64,000 bases of DNA from Hyphomonadaceae bacterium. Its GTDB lineage: Bacteria > Pseudomonadota > Alphaproteobacteria > Caulobacterales > Hyphomonadaceae. The position numbers and the translations under genes are program-made. How positions within the stretch are numbered: the first letter of the stretch is position 1; every line of letters begins with the position of its first letter. Location of the stretch: assembly GCA_024742355.1 (NCBI GenBank), contig JANSYM010000002.1:1-64000 (forward strand), read 5' to 3'. Positions 30,793 to 40,745 of the stretch are shown piece after piece. The notes under the pieces were generated by a model that was not told where the DNA came from, did not search any database, and saw only the letters and a program-made list of their open reading frames with translations.

Positions 30793-31811
30793 AGTCTCCA
30801 TATGTAATGAGGCCTGCGGAGCTGTCGGATTTTGACGCGCTGCGCTCGATGGCCGTGGAATCGGGCCCGGGATTCACGTCCTTGCCGGTCGATGAAGACA
30901 TTTTGCGAAAGCGATTGCTGAAATCTGTCGATTCGTTTGCCGGCCGGATTGAGCAACCGGAACTCGGCAAGTATCTGATGATGCTTGAAAATGTCGAAAC
31001 CGGCGAAATTGGCGGATGCAGTGCTGTAAAATGCGGCGTGGGCATCAACTCGCCCTTCTTCAACTACCGCATCATTACCCTCGCACAGGCCAGCCAGGAG
31101 GCCGATCGGCGCTTCGACATGGATGCTCTGATCCTGACCAATGAATTTGTCGGTTGCACCGAGGTTGGCACGCTGTTTCTGCGCCCGGAGCATCGCGGCG
31201 CCGGGGTCGGACGCCTGTTGGCGCAATGTCGCTACCTGTTGATGTCCACGCGGCCCGAATGGTTTGGCGAGAAGATTATCGCTGAACTGCGGGGTGTCGT
31301 GTCTCACGATGGCGAAACACCGTTCTGGGAGTGTTTGGGACGCCAGTTCTTTCGGATGTCCTTTCCTGAGGCCGATTATTTGTCGGCGACGACGGACAAT
31401 CAGTTCATTCTCGACCTGATGCCGAAATACCCGATCTATGTGGACCTGTTGCCGAATGAGGCGCGCGAGGTGATCGGACGCTGTCACTCTGATGGCGTGC
31501 CGGCGTTCAAGCTTCTCGAGTGGGAAGGCTTTGAGTTCGAGCGCGTGGTCGATATTTTTGATGGCGGGCCAATCATGCAGGCATCCCGCGATATGATCCG
31601 GACGTCGCGTGAAAGCAAGATCATGGAGCTGGAGGTTGGCGACGCGACCGGAGAAAGCGGGATTGTCGCGCGGACAGACCTTGAAGATTATCGCGCCTCT
31701 CTCATCGAAGGCGCCGTCATGGGCGAACAGAGATTTATGACGAGTGCGGAAACGCTTGAAAAACTTAAACTGAAACGGGGCGATAAAGCCCGCATTTGGC
31801 TCAGGAGCTGA
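30789..31811 (+). CDS. astA: Arginine N-succinyltransferase
   Basis: VMRPAELSDFDALRSMAVESGPGFTSLP, GCTEVGTLFLRPEHRGAGVGRLLAQCRYL. Confidence 0.95.
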   Translation: MKSPYVMRPAELSDFDALRSMAVESGPGFTSLPVDEDILRKRLLKSVDSFAGRIEQPELGKYLMMLENVETGEIGGCSAVKCGVGINSPFFNYRIITLAQASQEADRRFDMDALILTNEFVGCTEVGTLFLRPEHRGAGVGRLLAQCRYLLMSTRPEWFGEKIIAELRGVVSHDGETPFWECLGRQFFRMSFPEADYLSATTDNQFILDLMPKYPIYVDLLPNEAREVIGRCHSDGVPAFKLLEWEGFEFERVVDIFDGGPIMQASRDMIRTSRESKIMELEVGDATGESGIVARTDLEDYRASLIEGAVMGEQRFMTSAETLEKLKLKRGDKARIWLRS

Positions 31812-31812
31812 C

Positions 31813-33267
31813 ATGGCCAAGAGTGTCTACATCAACGGACGCTGGAGTGATGGTGCAGATGACTGGTTTGAAAAAACCAATCCTGCGAACGGAGAAACAA
31901 GCTGGGACGGACAGGCGAGCAGTCCCGAGCAGGTTGCTGAAGCTACGCGCGCCGCGCGTGATGCCCAGGCCGATTGGGCGCGGCGCCCGCAGCATGACCG
32001 GACGACCATTCTTGAACGCTATGCCGAAGAGATCACCAAGCGCTCGGATGCCATCGCCGCCGCCATTAGTAGTGACATGGGCAAGACTGCCTGGGAGGCA
32101 AACGGCGAAGCGGGAGCTATGGCGGCGAAAGTCGGCATCTCCATAAAAGCCCAGGTTGAGCGGGCAGGCACATCCTATTCCGAGGCAGCATTCGGCTCGA
32201 TGCATCTCACTCACCGCCCGCACGGTGTCATGGCGGTATTTGGGCCGTTCAACTTTCCGGGACATCTTCCCAATGGTCACATCGTGCCGGCCTTGCTGGC
32301 TGGGAATACGTGTGTCTTCAAACCGTCTGAACTGGCGCCATCGGTCGCGCAAATCATGGCAGAGGCGTTCGCGGAAGCGGGCCTGCCTGACGGCGTTCTG
32401 AACGTCGTCCAGGGTGGCCGCGATACGGGGGCCGCGCTGCTCGATGGTGACATTAATGGATTGCTGTTCACCGGTTCGGCACAAACGGGTCTGTTCTTTC
32501 ACAAGCATTTTGCTGGCCGACCAGAAGTCATATTGGCGCTCGAGATGGGCGGCAACAATCCGCTCATCGTCTGGGATCCAGCTGAGGTCGAGTCGGCTGC
32601 CGACATCGCAGCCCAGTCCGCGTTTCTGACAACCGGGCAGCGCTGCTCCTGTGCGCGCCGTGTTATTCTGCCGAAGGGCAAGTGGGGCGATCAAGTCGTC
32701 GATGCGATAATTGAGCGCGCAAAGAAGCTGAAAATCGGAGACGCTTCAGACGCAGAGGCGTTTATGGGACCGCTCGTATCTGAGCAGGCTGCGCAAAATG
32801 CGACCGATTTCCAGATGATGCTGTCCAAGAAGGGCGGCAAGTCTTTGCGGCGATTGAAGCGCATGGATCGCGGCGGCGGTTTTGTGACGGCGGGCGTGAT
32901 CGATGTCACAGAAGCGAACGATATCCCTGACGAGGAACTGTTTGGTCCGCTCATGCAGGTCATCCGTGTCGATGATTTCGATGAAGCCATCACCCGCGCA
33001 AATGATACCCGGTACGGCTTGTCCGGCGGCTTGATCAGCGATGATGATGCGCTCTGGCTGCGCGCGCATGCAGAGATGAAAGCTGGTATCCTCAACCGGA
33101 ACCGACCTACGGCTGGCGCCAGCGGGGCGATGCCTTTCGGTGGCCCTGGCCTGTCCGGCAATTTCCGGCCTGGCGCTTACTATGCCGCCGACTATTGCGC
33201 CTGGCCACAAGCCAGCCAGGTCTCCGATGAGGCGACAAGGCTTGGCGCAATCGGTTTCCCGAAGTAG
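31813..33267 (+). CDS. astD: Succinylglutamate-semialdehyde dehydrogenase
   Basis: FGPFNFPGHLPNGHIVPALLAGN, LEMGGNNPLIVWD, TTGQRCSCARR; between astA and astB. Confidence 0.96.
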   Translation: MAKSVYINGRWSDGADDWFEKTNPANGETSWDGQASSPEQVAEATRAARDAQADWARRPQHDRTTILERYAEEITKRSDAIAAAISSDMGKTAWEANGEAGAMAAKVGISIKAQVERAGTSYSEAAFGSMHLTHRPHGVMAVFGPFNFPGHLPNGHIVPALLAGNTCVFKPSELAPSVAQIMAEAFAEAGLPDGVLNVVQGGRDTGAALLDGDINGLLFTGSAQTGLFFHKHFAGRPEVILALEMGGNNPLIVWDPAEVESAADIAAQSAFLTTGQRCSCARRVILPKGKWGDQVVDAIIERAKKLKIGDASDAEAFMGPLVSEQAAQNATDFQMMLSKKGGKSLRRLKRMDRGGGFVTAGVIDVTEANDIPDEELFGPLMQVIRVDDFDEAITRANDTRYGLSGGLISDDDALWLRAHAEMKAGILNRNRPTAGASGAMPFGGPGLSGNFRPGAYYAADYCAWPQASQVSDEATRLGAIGFPK

Positions 33268-33378
33268 AGAGCCAGATTCCTATTCAGCCGCGCCCTGAGC
33301 CTGTTGAGACGCGCTGCTGACCCAATCCGTTCGGGCGTAAAGGACACGCCCTTCAACAGGCACAAGGCAGGGGTTCCC

Positions 33379-34707
33379 ATGTCTTCAACTGAAACTCTGG
33401 AAGTCAATTTCGACGGCCTGATTGGCCCAAGTCACAATTATGGCGGGATGTCAGACGGCAATCTTGCCAGTCAGACCAATGCTGGCGATGTCTCCAATCC
33501 GCGCGAAGCGGCGCTGCAAGGCCTTGAAAAGATGCGCATGCTCGTGCGCGCGGGATTTGTTCAGGGCGTGTTGCCGCCGCTGGAGCGGCCGAATCTCGGA
33601 TTTCTGGTGGATGCGGGTTTTGGGGGCTCTGATGCAGATATCGTCGCAGCAGCGGCCAAGAACGCGCCTGCTTTATTGAAGTCTGCCTACTCGGCAAGTT
33701 CAATGTGGACGGCCAATGCGGCGACTATTTCACCTTCTGCCGATACGCAGGACGGACGGTTGCACCTGACCGCTGCGAACTTGTCTTCGATGCTGCACCG
33801 GTCGATTGAGCATCCTGAAACCACAGCATCGCTCGCATCGATATTCGAAGATGAAGAGGCGTTTGCCGTGCACGCTGCGCTGCCTATGCACGCAGACTTT
33901 GCCGATGAAGGCGCCGCCAACCATGTTCGCCTGAGCGCCCAACACGGTGAGTCTGGTGTTGAGCTTTTTGTATATGGTCGGGAAGCCGGTGAAAGCGTAA
34001 ACGGTTTTCCGGCTCGGCAGACGCGACTTGCGTGCGATGCAGTCGTTTGGTCACATGGATTGAATGATAAGCGCACCGTGCTTGCGCGTCAGTCTAAGAC
34101 GGCAATCAATGCGGGAGCGTTCCACAATGACGTGGTCTGTGTCGGAACGCTCGACACGCTGTTTTTCCATGAGCACGCGTTTGAGGACACGCAAACCACG
34201 TTGAGTGATTTGCGCAAGGCCGCTGAAGGCCTGTTCGAATTGAAACCCGTCATGGTGCCAGACGCAGAGGTGCCGCTTGCTGACGCCATCAAGTCTTATT
34301 TGTTCAACTCACAACTCCTGCAATGGCCGGGCGAAGACCGACTGGTTCTGCTGGCGCCGATGGAGACGCAGGAAACAGCTTCAACGCGTGCCTATTGCGA
34401 GCGTCTCGTTCAAGGCAACGGACCGATCGGGCGGGTGCAATATGTCGATGTGCGCCAATCTATGCGCAATGGCGGCGGGCCTGCTTGCTTGCGCTTGCGT
34501 GTCGTGATGACGCCTGAAGAACGTGCCGCCTGTCATCAGGGCGTGTTGCTCGATGAAGCCCGAATTGATGCGCTGCAGGCAGTTGTGCGCGATACCTATC
34601 GCGACCGACTCGCCACAGCAGATTTGGCGGATCCAGCATTCGTGAACGAGTGTCTGATAGCGCGAGAAGGCCTGTTGCGCGTATTGGATCTGGAGAAACT
34701 GATCTAG
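33379..34707 (+). CDS. astB: N-succinylarginine dihydrolase
   Basis: [52 protein letters not shown]; start at [13 protein letters not shown]. Confidence 0.97.
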   Translation: MSSTETLEVNFDGLIGPSHNYGGMSDGNLASQTNAGDVSNPREAALQGLEKMRMLVRAGFVQGVLPPLERPNLGFLVDAGFGGSDADIVAAAAKNAPALLKSAYSASSMWTANAATISPSADTQDGRLHLTAANLSSMLHRSIEHPETTASLASIFEDEEAFAVHAALPMHADFADEGAANHVRLSAQHGESGVELFVYGREAGESVNGFPARQTRLACDAVVWSHGLNDKRTVLARQSKTAINAGAFHNDVVCVGTLDTLFFHEHAFEDTQTTLSDLRKAAEGLFELKPVMVPDAEVPLADAIKSYLFNSQLLQWPGEDRLVLLAPMETQETASTRAYCERLVQGNGPIGRVQYVDVRQSMRNGGGPACLRLRVVMTPEERAACHQGVLLDEARIDALQAVVRDTYRDRLATADLADPAFVNECLIAREGLLRVLDLEKLI

Positions 34708-35852
34708 TGGCCACGTTTGATTTCTCTATCCACGCCACGAGCGGCGCGGCCCGTGCCGGTGTCCTGAAGACACCGCGCGGGGACATCCGCACGCCCGCCT
34801 TCATGCCGGTCGGCACGGCGGGCACTGTGAAGGCGCTTTATATGGATCAGGTCAAGCAGACCGGCGCCGATATCATTCTGGGTAATACGTATCATCTAAT
34901 GCTGCGGCCAGGCGCAGAACGCGTAAAACGCCTGGGCGGCTTGCACGCCTTCTCGAAATGGTCGGGCCCGATGCTGACCGATAGCGGCGGTTTCCAGGTC
35001 TGGTCACTGTCCCAACTGCGCAAGATGGACGCTGATGGCGTCACGTTTCGCAGCCATATTGATGGTTCAGAGCATCGCCTCACGCCAGCGCGCAGCATTG
35101 AGATCCAAGCCGATCTCCTGGGTGCCGATATCTCCATGCAACTGGATGAATGCACGGACTATCCATGCACGCATGAGGCAGCCGAGGCGTCGATGCGATT
35201 GTCGCTGGATTGGGGCGCACGCTCGCTGGAAGCTTTCGGGGAACGCGAACGTCAGACCTTGTTCGGCATCGTTCAGGGCTCGAATTATCCCGACCTTCGC
35301 GAGGCGTCGGCTAAAGCGGTTGCGACGCAGGGATTTGGCGGCATAGCGCTGGGCGGGCTCGCCGTCGGTGAGGGGCATGATCAAATGTGCCGCACGATCG
35401 ATATGACCGTTCCGCATCTGCCCAATGCGTTCCCACGCTATGTCATGGGCGTCGGCAAGCCGATTGATCTGGTTGAAGCCGTCGCGCGCGGAATCGATAT
35501 GTTTGATTGCGTCCTGCCAACCCGTGCGGGACGCCACGGCCAGGCCTGGACCTGGGACGGGCCGATCAATCTCAAGAATGCCCGTTTTGCCGAAGATCTA
35601 GCTCCGCTCGATGACGCGGTGGATTGCCCTGCCAGTCAGGACTTTTCCCGCGCTTATCTGCACCATCTGGTCAGGTCTGGAGAATATCTCGGCTCAATGG
35701 TGTTGAGTTGGCACAATATCGCGTTCTTCCAGGCCCTGATGCAGCAGCTGCGAGTGTCGATTGCGGACGGCACGTTTGGCGACTTGCGCGAACAACTGTC
35801 GACTCGCTGGGCGCGAACCAAATCAAAACCGCGGACCGAGTCTGCGTCCTAG
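34707..35852 (+). CDS. tgt: Queuine tRNA-ribosyltransferase
   Basis: [59 protein letters not shown] start overlapping astB stop. Confidence 0.96.
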   Translation: MATFDFSIHATSGAARAGVLKTPRGDIRTPAFMPVGTAGTVKALYMDQVKQTGADIILGNTYHLMLRPGAERVKRLGGLHAFSKWSGPMLTDSGGFQVWSLSQLRKMDADGVTFRSHIDGSEHRLTPARSIEIQADLLGADISMQLDECTDYPCTHEAAEASMRLSLDWGARSLEAFGERERQTLFGIVQGSNYPDLREASAKAVATQGFGGIALGGLAVGEGHDQMCRTIDMTVPHLPNAFPRYVMGVGKPIDLVEAVARGIDMFDCVLPTRAGRHGQAWTWDGPINLKNARFAEDLAPLDDAVDCPASQDFSRAYLHHLVRSGEYLGSMVLSWHNIAFFQALMQQLRVSIADGTFGDLREQLSTRWARTKSKPRTESAS

Positions 35853-36442
35853 CGAAACTGGATTTTTGATTCCTCTTCCACCGGGGGAAGGGGGGATGCC
35901 GGATAGTCACAGCCTTTGGCGAGACCAATGCCTTTCAGGAAGGTCCGGCGATGCGAACCCCGCTCATAGGCCTTGCGAACCTTCGTAGCATGACTGTTCG
36001 CGCCCGTTACCGTCCGAACGATTCCGCGATAAGGAATCAGGCCCGACGCGCCCGATGCGACTGTGTCGAGGAAGGCTGTTGATGCGCCGTCAGCGGCCCG
36101 GTCACTGAGACCTTTCTTGTCTGGCGGCGGTATATCCCAGTCGCGTCCGAGTAGGGCGTCCAATTCAAGCACTTCCTCAGCGATCTTTTCGCAAGGCGTC
36201 TCGACCGCGACCAGGTAGGGATTTTTTATCTGCTTGAATTTTTCCGGGATTTTTGCGCGCTTGAGGTTTACATCTTCCAAGGGCGAGAGCGCGGCTTCAC
36301 CGAACCCGTCTTGGGTTTTTACGATGGCGCGTTCCGTGGCGCTGGGACCGGCTTCGGCGGCGGGTGCCTGGTCGGCTGGAGGGCTAGTGGCACAAGCGGC
36401 GCCAAACAGGGTGAAAGAGAGGGCAATATACGTGTATTTCAT
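35849..36442 (-). CDS. Putative lipoprotein of unknown function
   Basis: Lipobox-like signal [25 protein letters not shown]; convergent with tgt, sharing CTAG. Confidence 0.78.
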   Translation of the reverse strand: MKYTYIALSFTLFGAACATSPPADQAPAAEAGPSATERAIVKTQDGFGEAALSPLEDVNLKRAKIPEKFKQIKNPYLVAVETPCEKIAEEVLELDALLGRDWDIPPPDKKGLSDRAADGASTAFLDTVASGASGLIPYRGIVRTVTGANSHATKVRKAYERGSHRRTFLKGIGLAKGCDYPASPLPPVEEESKIQFR

Positions 36443-36556
36443 TCCCTGATTTTGCGACCTTAGGTGCGTGCTGACAAGAATGTTGATACAGGGCTGTTTT
36501 CAGCAGCAAAAACCGTTGACCACAGGCAGGCACTCAACTATGTGGGCCGTTCGGAT

Positions 36557-36632
36557 GCGCCCATAGCTCAGTTGGTAGAGCAACTGACTTTTAATCAGTA
36601 GGTCACAGGTTCGAATCCTGTTGGGCGTACCA
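36557..36632 (+). tRNA. tRNA-Lys (anticodon TTT)
   Basis: GCGCCCA...TGGGCGTACCA acceptor, anticodon loop CTTTTAA, GGTTCGAATCC T-arm. Confidence 0.96.
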
Positions 36633-36726
36633 TCTCCTGCAATCGCCGCCAGTTGGCTGCGCCGACCATGTATTTGCGTTGGATTCAGAGCATGAAGTTC
36701 TGGATTTCACTCTCTAGTCTGGCGTG

Positions 36727-36741
36727 ATAACCTACAGTTAT
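36727..36741. promoter_or_regulatory. LysR-type operator-like palindrome ATAAC-N5-GTTAT overlapping the regulator start
   Basis: ATAAC ctaca GTTAT, contains T-N11-A; same motif recurs at 37638. Confidence 0.55.
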
Positions 36742-37642
36742 GCGATTACGTCAGATTGAAGTGTTTTACGCCGTCTATTCGGCCGGCTCCATCAGCAAGG
36801 CGGGTGAATTGCTTGGCGTGTCTCAGCCGGCTGTCTCAAAAGTGTTGCGGCATACCGAAGATATGCTCGGTTATGCTCTGTTTGAGCGAACGTCGACGGG
36901 ACTTGTGCCAACCCGGGAAGCTGCTGAGCTGTTCGAGGGGGCGGCAAAAGTCTTTGCTGAGGTCAACCGATTTCGGTCGCGGGCGAACGGCGTTCAACTG
37001 AGCACCGACAAACCGCTGCGCATCGCAATGGCACCCAGTATTGGTCTTTCTGCGGGACCGACGGCGATCGCCAAGTTCGCAAAATCCTACACCGATATCA
37101 GCATCGAGATTGAGACCTTCCACTTTGACGAAGCGGTGAGCGCCCTTCGCGCGGAAGAGACGGATATCGCCATTGCGTACCAGCCTTATCCACGAGAAGG
37201 GCTGCGTATTATTCCGGTGACGACGGCCAATTTCGTCTGCGTCACGCCCAAGGATCACTGGCCTGCCGGTCGCACGGAAATTGGCGTGCAGGACCTCATT
37301 GGCGAGTCGCTGATCTATTTGAATGTCGACGCCCCGCTGGGGCACCTGTTAAGTTCGCACCTCGAGAACGTGTCCGAAATACAACAATCGCGCCGAATTG
37401 TGGTGAACACTTATTATATCGCCCAAATGCTGGTTGCCAGTGGAGCAGGCGTTGCGATCGTAGATGAGTTCGCCGCGAGGGGGCCGGCTGGAACCAACGT
37501 AGATATCTACGCATTTTCCGAGAATATAAGGTTATCCGTAGGGGCGATCGTTCGCGAAAACTATACAATCTCCGTCGCAGAGCGGGCGTTTTTGAGCGCT
37601 TTGACCGCTGAACTTCAGGCAATCTCGTCCCAAAGTGTATAA
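36740..37642 (+). CDS. LysR family transcriptional regulator
   Basis: N-terminal HTH MRLRQIEVFYAVYSAGSISKAGELLGVSQPAVSKVLRHTE. Confidence 0.95.
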   Translation: MRLRQIEVFYAVYSAGSISKAGELLGVSQPAVSKVLRHTEDMLGYALFERTSTGLVPTREAAELFEGAAKVFAEVNRFRSRANGVQLSTDKPLRIAMAPSIGLSAGPTAIAKFAKSYTDISIEIETFHFDEAVSALRAEETDIAIAYQPYPREGLRIIPVTTANFVCVTPKDHWPAGRTEIGVQDLIGESLIYLNVDAPLGHLLSSHLENVSEIQQSRRIVVNTYYIAQMLVASGAGVAIVDEFAARGPAGTNVDIYAFSENIRLSVGAIVRENYTISVAERAFLSALTAELQAISSQSV

Positions 37643-37655
37643 CTAAAGGTTATAC
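37637..37655. promoter_or_regulatory. LysR-type operator-like palindrome GTATAAC-N5-GTTATAC upstream of the TonB receptor
   Basis: Perfect 7-bp inverted repeat containing the ATAAC-N5-GTTAT core seen at 36727. Confidence 0.6.
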
Positions 37656-37734
37656 CCCAATCCTAAATATTTCATTGTCACGAGGCACAGGGATAATCAG
37701 TCATGGGCTCTGATGAATACTGGGAGGATATAGT

Positions 37735-40683
37735 ATGTTCGTCAAAGCTTCGCTCAAAAGCGCTCTCTTAGGCAGTGTGGTTCTAGCCTCCGGCATGGTG
37801 AGCTACGCGCAGGATGCGGCCGATTCAGATGAAGAGGCCCGCGAGCTCGATAAGGTTGTGATCGTTGGGTCGCAAATCGTTGGATCAGACGTTGCGGGCG
37901 CTCTGCCGGTTACAGTCCTGAATGTCGATGATATCGACGTCACAGGCGCTGCCAGCGGCGATGAGCTGCTCCGCTCTATTCCGCAAGTCGGTGACATTAT
38001 TTTCAGTGAGGCCGAATTCACCGGCGTTAATGGCGCCCGCGGTGACATCGGTTCGATCAACCTGCGCGGTATTGGCACCGGCAATACTCTGGTCCTGCTC
38101 AACGGTCGCCGCCTGGTTCTTCACCCAGGTACGCAGGTCGAAGACTTGGTCCCGGTGAACACCGTCAACTCGCAGTCATTGCCGGTCACGGGCATTGAGC
38201 GCCTTGAAGTTCTGCGCGATGGCGCAGCCGCGATTTACGGCACGGATGCTGTTGCCGGCGTTATCAACACGATCACCCAGGACGATTTCGAAGGCCTGGA
38301 AGCCAGCATTCGCTATGGCGGGTCTGAAAACACCGACCTGAGAGAACTGACAGGGACTTTCAAGTGGGGCAAGAATTTCAACGATGATCGCACCAATTTC
38401 TCGATCTTCGCGAATTTCCTCGACCGAGAAGGCTTCAGAGCGCCTCAACTGCGCAATACCAGCACGGAAGATCTGCGAACCTTCTTCGTGGGCACACCGT
38501 TCGAGGGCGACACGCAATTGCGCAACCTCTCCACGCAGACCCAGTGGGGCGAGTTCCGTGCGCTCGGCGGATCAATTGCGGCGATCGGCGATGACGATTT
38601 CCACATTCAGCCGAGCAGCTTTGCCGGCTGTCTCGTCGATCTTGGCAATGGCGTCTGTGCGGATAATGGCGGGTCAATCGACACCGCTCTGAGACTTGAC
38701 CGCGCCCGGTACCGCGAAATCGTTGGGAATACTGAGCGCCAGAACATTATGGCGTTCCTGAACCACGAGACCGATAGCGGCGTGGAGTTCTTTGCAGAAG
38801 CTACCTACTACCACGCAGACTATAACCGTGAGCGTGAAGCGGCGCAGATGTTGTCGAGCGGCCGACTGACCGTACCGGGAACATCATTCTACAACCCATT
38901 CGGCGTCGATCTGCAGATTCGTGATTATCGTCCATTGGATGTAGGCCCACGCCGGGTCGACGTGACAAATGACAGCTACCGTCTCCTTGGCGGCGTTCGC
39001 GGTGACTGGGGCGACTGGAACTGGGAAACCGCCTTCCTGCATTCGGAAGCCGAAACCTCAGACCTGACCAACCGTGTCAGCAACACGCTGTTCCAGCAAG
39101 CACTCGCGCGGACCACACCAGATGCCTATAACATCTTCGCGGGTGGCAACACGACCGACACCAACGCGCCGGGAACGTTCAACAATCAAAACCAGGCGAC
39201 GATCGATAGTTTCATCGTGCCCGTATCGCGAGTTGGCGAGACAGCACTGACACTGCTCGATTTCAAAGTTTCGAATGGCGCGGTGATGGAGCTGCCAGCA
39301 GGCAGCGTCGGGATCGCACTGGGTACGGAATTCCGCCGTCAACAATTCCGGGATGATCGGGATGCGCGCCTTGATGGCACGATCGTGTTTACCGACATCG
39401 TGACCGGCAATGTCATTCCAAGTGACGTCATGGGCTCCAGCCCGACGCCGGACACTGACGGTGAGCGCGATGTCTGGTCCGCCTTCGCAGAACTCGCTGT
39501 TCCGCTGGTGAGCGAGGATATGAATATCCCGCTGGTTCACAGCCTTGACGCGCAGCTCGCTGTTCGCGCCGAAGACTATTCGGATGTTGGCAGCGTGGCC
39601 AAGCCGAAAGTCGCCTTGTCCTGGTATCCACATCCGGATTTCCAGGTTCGCGCGGCCTATTCTCAAGGCTTCCGTGCGCCAAATCTGGAGCAGATCAATG
39701 CCACTAACAATCGCCGTGTGAATGGCGGCCGTGAGGACTGGATTCTCTGCGAAGCGACAGCACTCGCGAATAACACGACCTTTAGCACCGGTGATTGTGA
39801 TGGCGTCTCGGTCGAGAGTGTGCGGTCCGGCGGACCGGACCTGAAACCGGAAGAGAACGATAATATCTCTATCGGTCTGGTCTATCAGCCTTCCTTCGTG
39901 GACGATTTGACCTTCACCGTGGATTGGTGGCGCATCGAACAGGAAGACGTCGTCGGTATCTTTGGTGACCAGAACCAGATTTCGCTCGACTATGTTCTGC
40001 GTCTGCAGGGCAGTTCAAACCCGAACGTCGTGCGCATGGCGCCAACTGCGTCCGAAATCGCGCTTTACACGGCCGCTGGCCTGGCACCAGCGGGCGAAAT
40101 CCTGGAGGTTGCGGATCAATATGTGAACCTCACCCCGCGGGAATTTGAAGGTATCGATTTTGGCGTCAATTGGGGCCTGGATTTCGATCAACTCGGTACG
40201 TTCGATTTCAAGGTGAATGCGGCTTATCTGAAAGAAGCGTTCCAGGCACCGTCGCCAGATGCTGCGACTATTCTGGCGGCAGTCGATGCCGGACAGGCGA
40301 ATAGTGCCGTCGATGTGCCGGGCTCTCAGGATCGTGTTCAGCAAAACGGTCGTCCCGAATGGCGCGGTAATGCCAGCATGACCTGGCGCAATGGCGCCTG
40401 GGGTGCCGGTCTGTTCTACAATTATGTTGGTGAAGTTATCGACACCTCCGTGACCGGCCCGAACAGTGAGATTTTCGTGGTCGACCCGTTCGAAACCGTC
40501 AGCCTCTATGGCCAATACACGATTGAAGACTGGTTTGGTGGCGATACCCGCATCCGTGTCGGTGCGCGTAACATCACCGACGAGGAGCCACCGCTCGCAG
40601 ACGAGTTTGCCAGTGGTTACTTCCCGAGCCTGCACTCAAACCGTGGCCGCTACTGGTACGTGGATCTCCGCAAGGAATTCTAG
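37735..40683 (+). CDS. TonB-dependent receptor
   Basis: Signal peptide, plug domain (GVNGARGDIGSINLRGIGTGNTLVLLNGRRL), C-terminal beta-barrel ending in aromatic YWYVDLRKEF. Confidence 0.95.
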   Translation: MFVKASLKSALLGSVVLASGMVSYAQDAADSDEEARELDKVVIVGSQIVGSDVAGALPVTVLNVDDIDVTGAASGDELLRSIPQVGDIIFSEAEFTGVNGARGDIGSINLRGIGTGNTLVLLNGRRLVLHPGTQVEDLVPVNTVNSQSLPVTGIERLEVLRDGAAAIYGTDAVAGVINTITQDDFEGLEASIRYGGSENTDLRELTGTFKWGKNFNDDRTNFSIFANFLDREGFRAPQLRNTSTEDLRTFFVGTPFEGDTQLRNLSTQTQWGEFRALGGSIAAIGDDDFHIQPSSFAGCLVDLGNGVCADNGGSIDTALRLDRARYREIVGNTERQNIMAFLNHETDSGVEFFAEATYYHADYNREREAAQMLSSGRLTVPGTSFYNPFGVDLQIRDYRPLDVGPRRVDVTNDSYRLLGGVRGDWGDWNWETAFLHSEAETSDLTNRVSNTLFQQALARTTPDAYNIFAGGNTTDTNAPGTFNNQNQATIDSFIVPVSRVGETALTLLDFKVSNGAVMELPAGSVGIALGTEFRRQQFRDDRDARLDGTIVFTDIVTGNVIPSDVMGSSPTPDTDGERDVWSAFAELAVPLVSEDMNIPLVHSLDAQLAVRAEDYSDVGSVAKPKVALSWYPHPDFQVRAAYSQGFRAPNLEQINATNNRRVNGGREDWILCEATALANNTTFSTGDCDGVSVESVRSGGPDLKPEENDNISIGLVYQPSFVDDLTFTVDWWRIEQEDVVGIFGDQNQISLDYVLRLQGSSNPNVVRMAPTASEIALYTAAGLAPAGEILEVADQYVNLTPREFEGIDFGVNWGLDFDQLGTFDFKVNAAYLKEAFQAPSPDAATILAAVDAGQANSAVDVPGSQDRVQQNGRPEWRGNASMTWRNGAWGAGLFYNYVGEVIDTSVTGPNSEIFVVDPFETVSLYGQYTIEDWFGGDTRIRVGARNITDEEPPLADEFASGYFPSLHSNRGRYWYVDLRKEF

Positions 40684-40693
40684 TCGGTAGCTG

Positions 40694-40729
40694 AGCAGGT
40701 GAGCTTACCTCTTCCGGAGCTCACCTGCT
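40694..40729. repeat. Perfect 12-bp inverted repeat (intercistronic stem-loop)
   Basis: AGCAGGTGAGCT-N12-AGCTCACCTGCT between the receptor gene and the dadA-like gene; no T-run on the + strand. Confidence 0.85.
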
Positions 40730-40745
40730 TGCCGTGGGGCCTCAC

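Noticed and set aside
30714-31820. 368-aa minus-strand ORF
   Set aside because: Antisense to astA; no motifs, shadow ORF.
36557-36632. tRNA-Lys as an integration site for a mobile element
   Set aside because: No integrase, no direct repeat of the tRNA 3' end found nearby, and flanking genes look like normal chromosome; proximity to the D-amino-acid cluster alone is not evidence.
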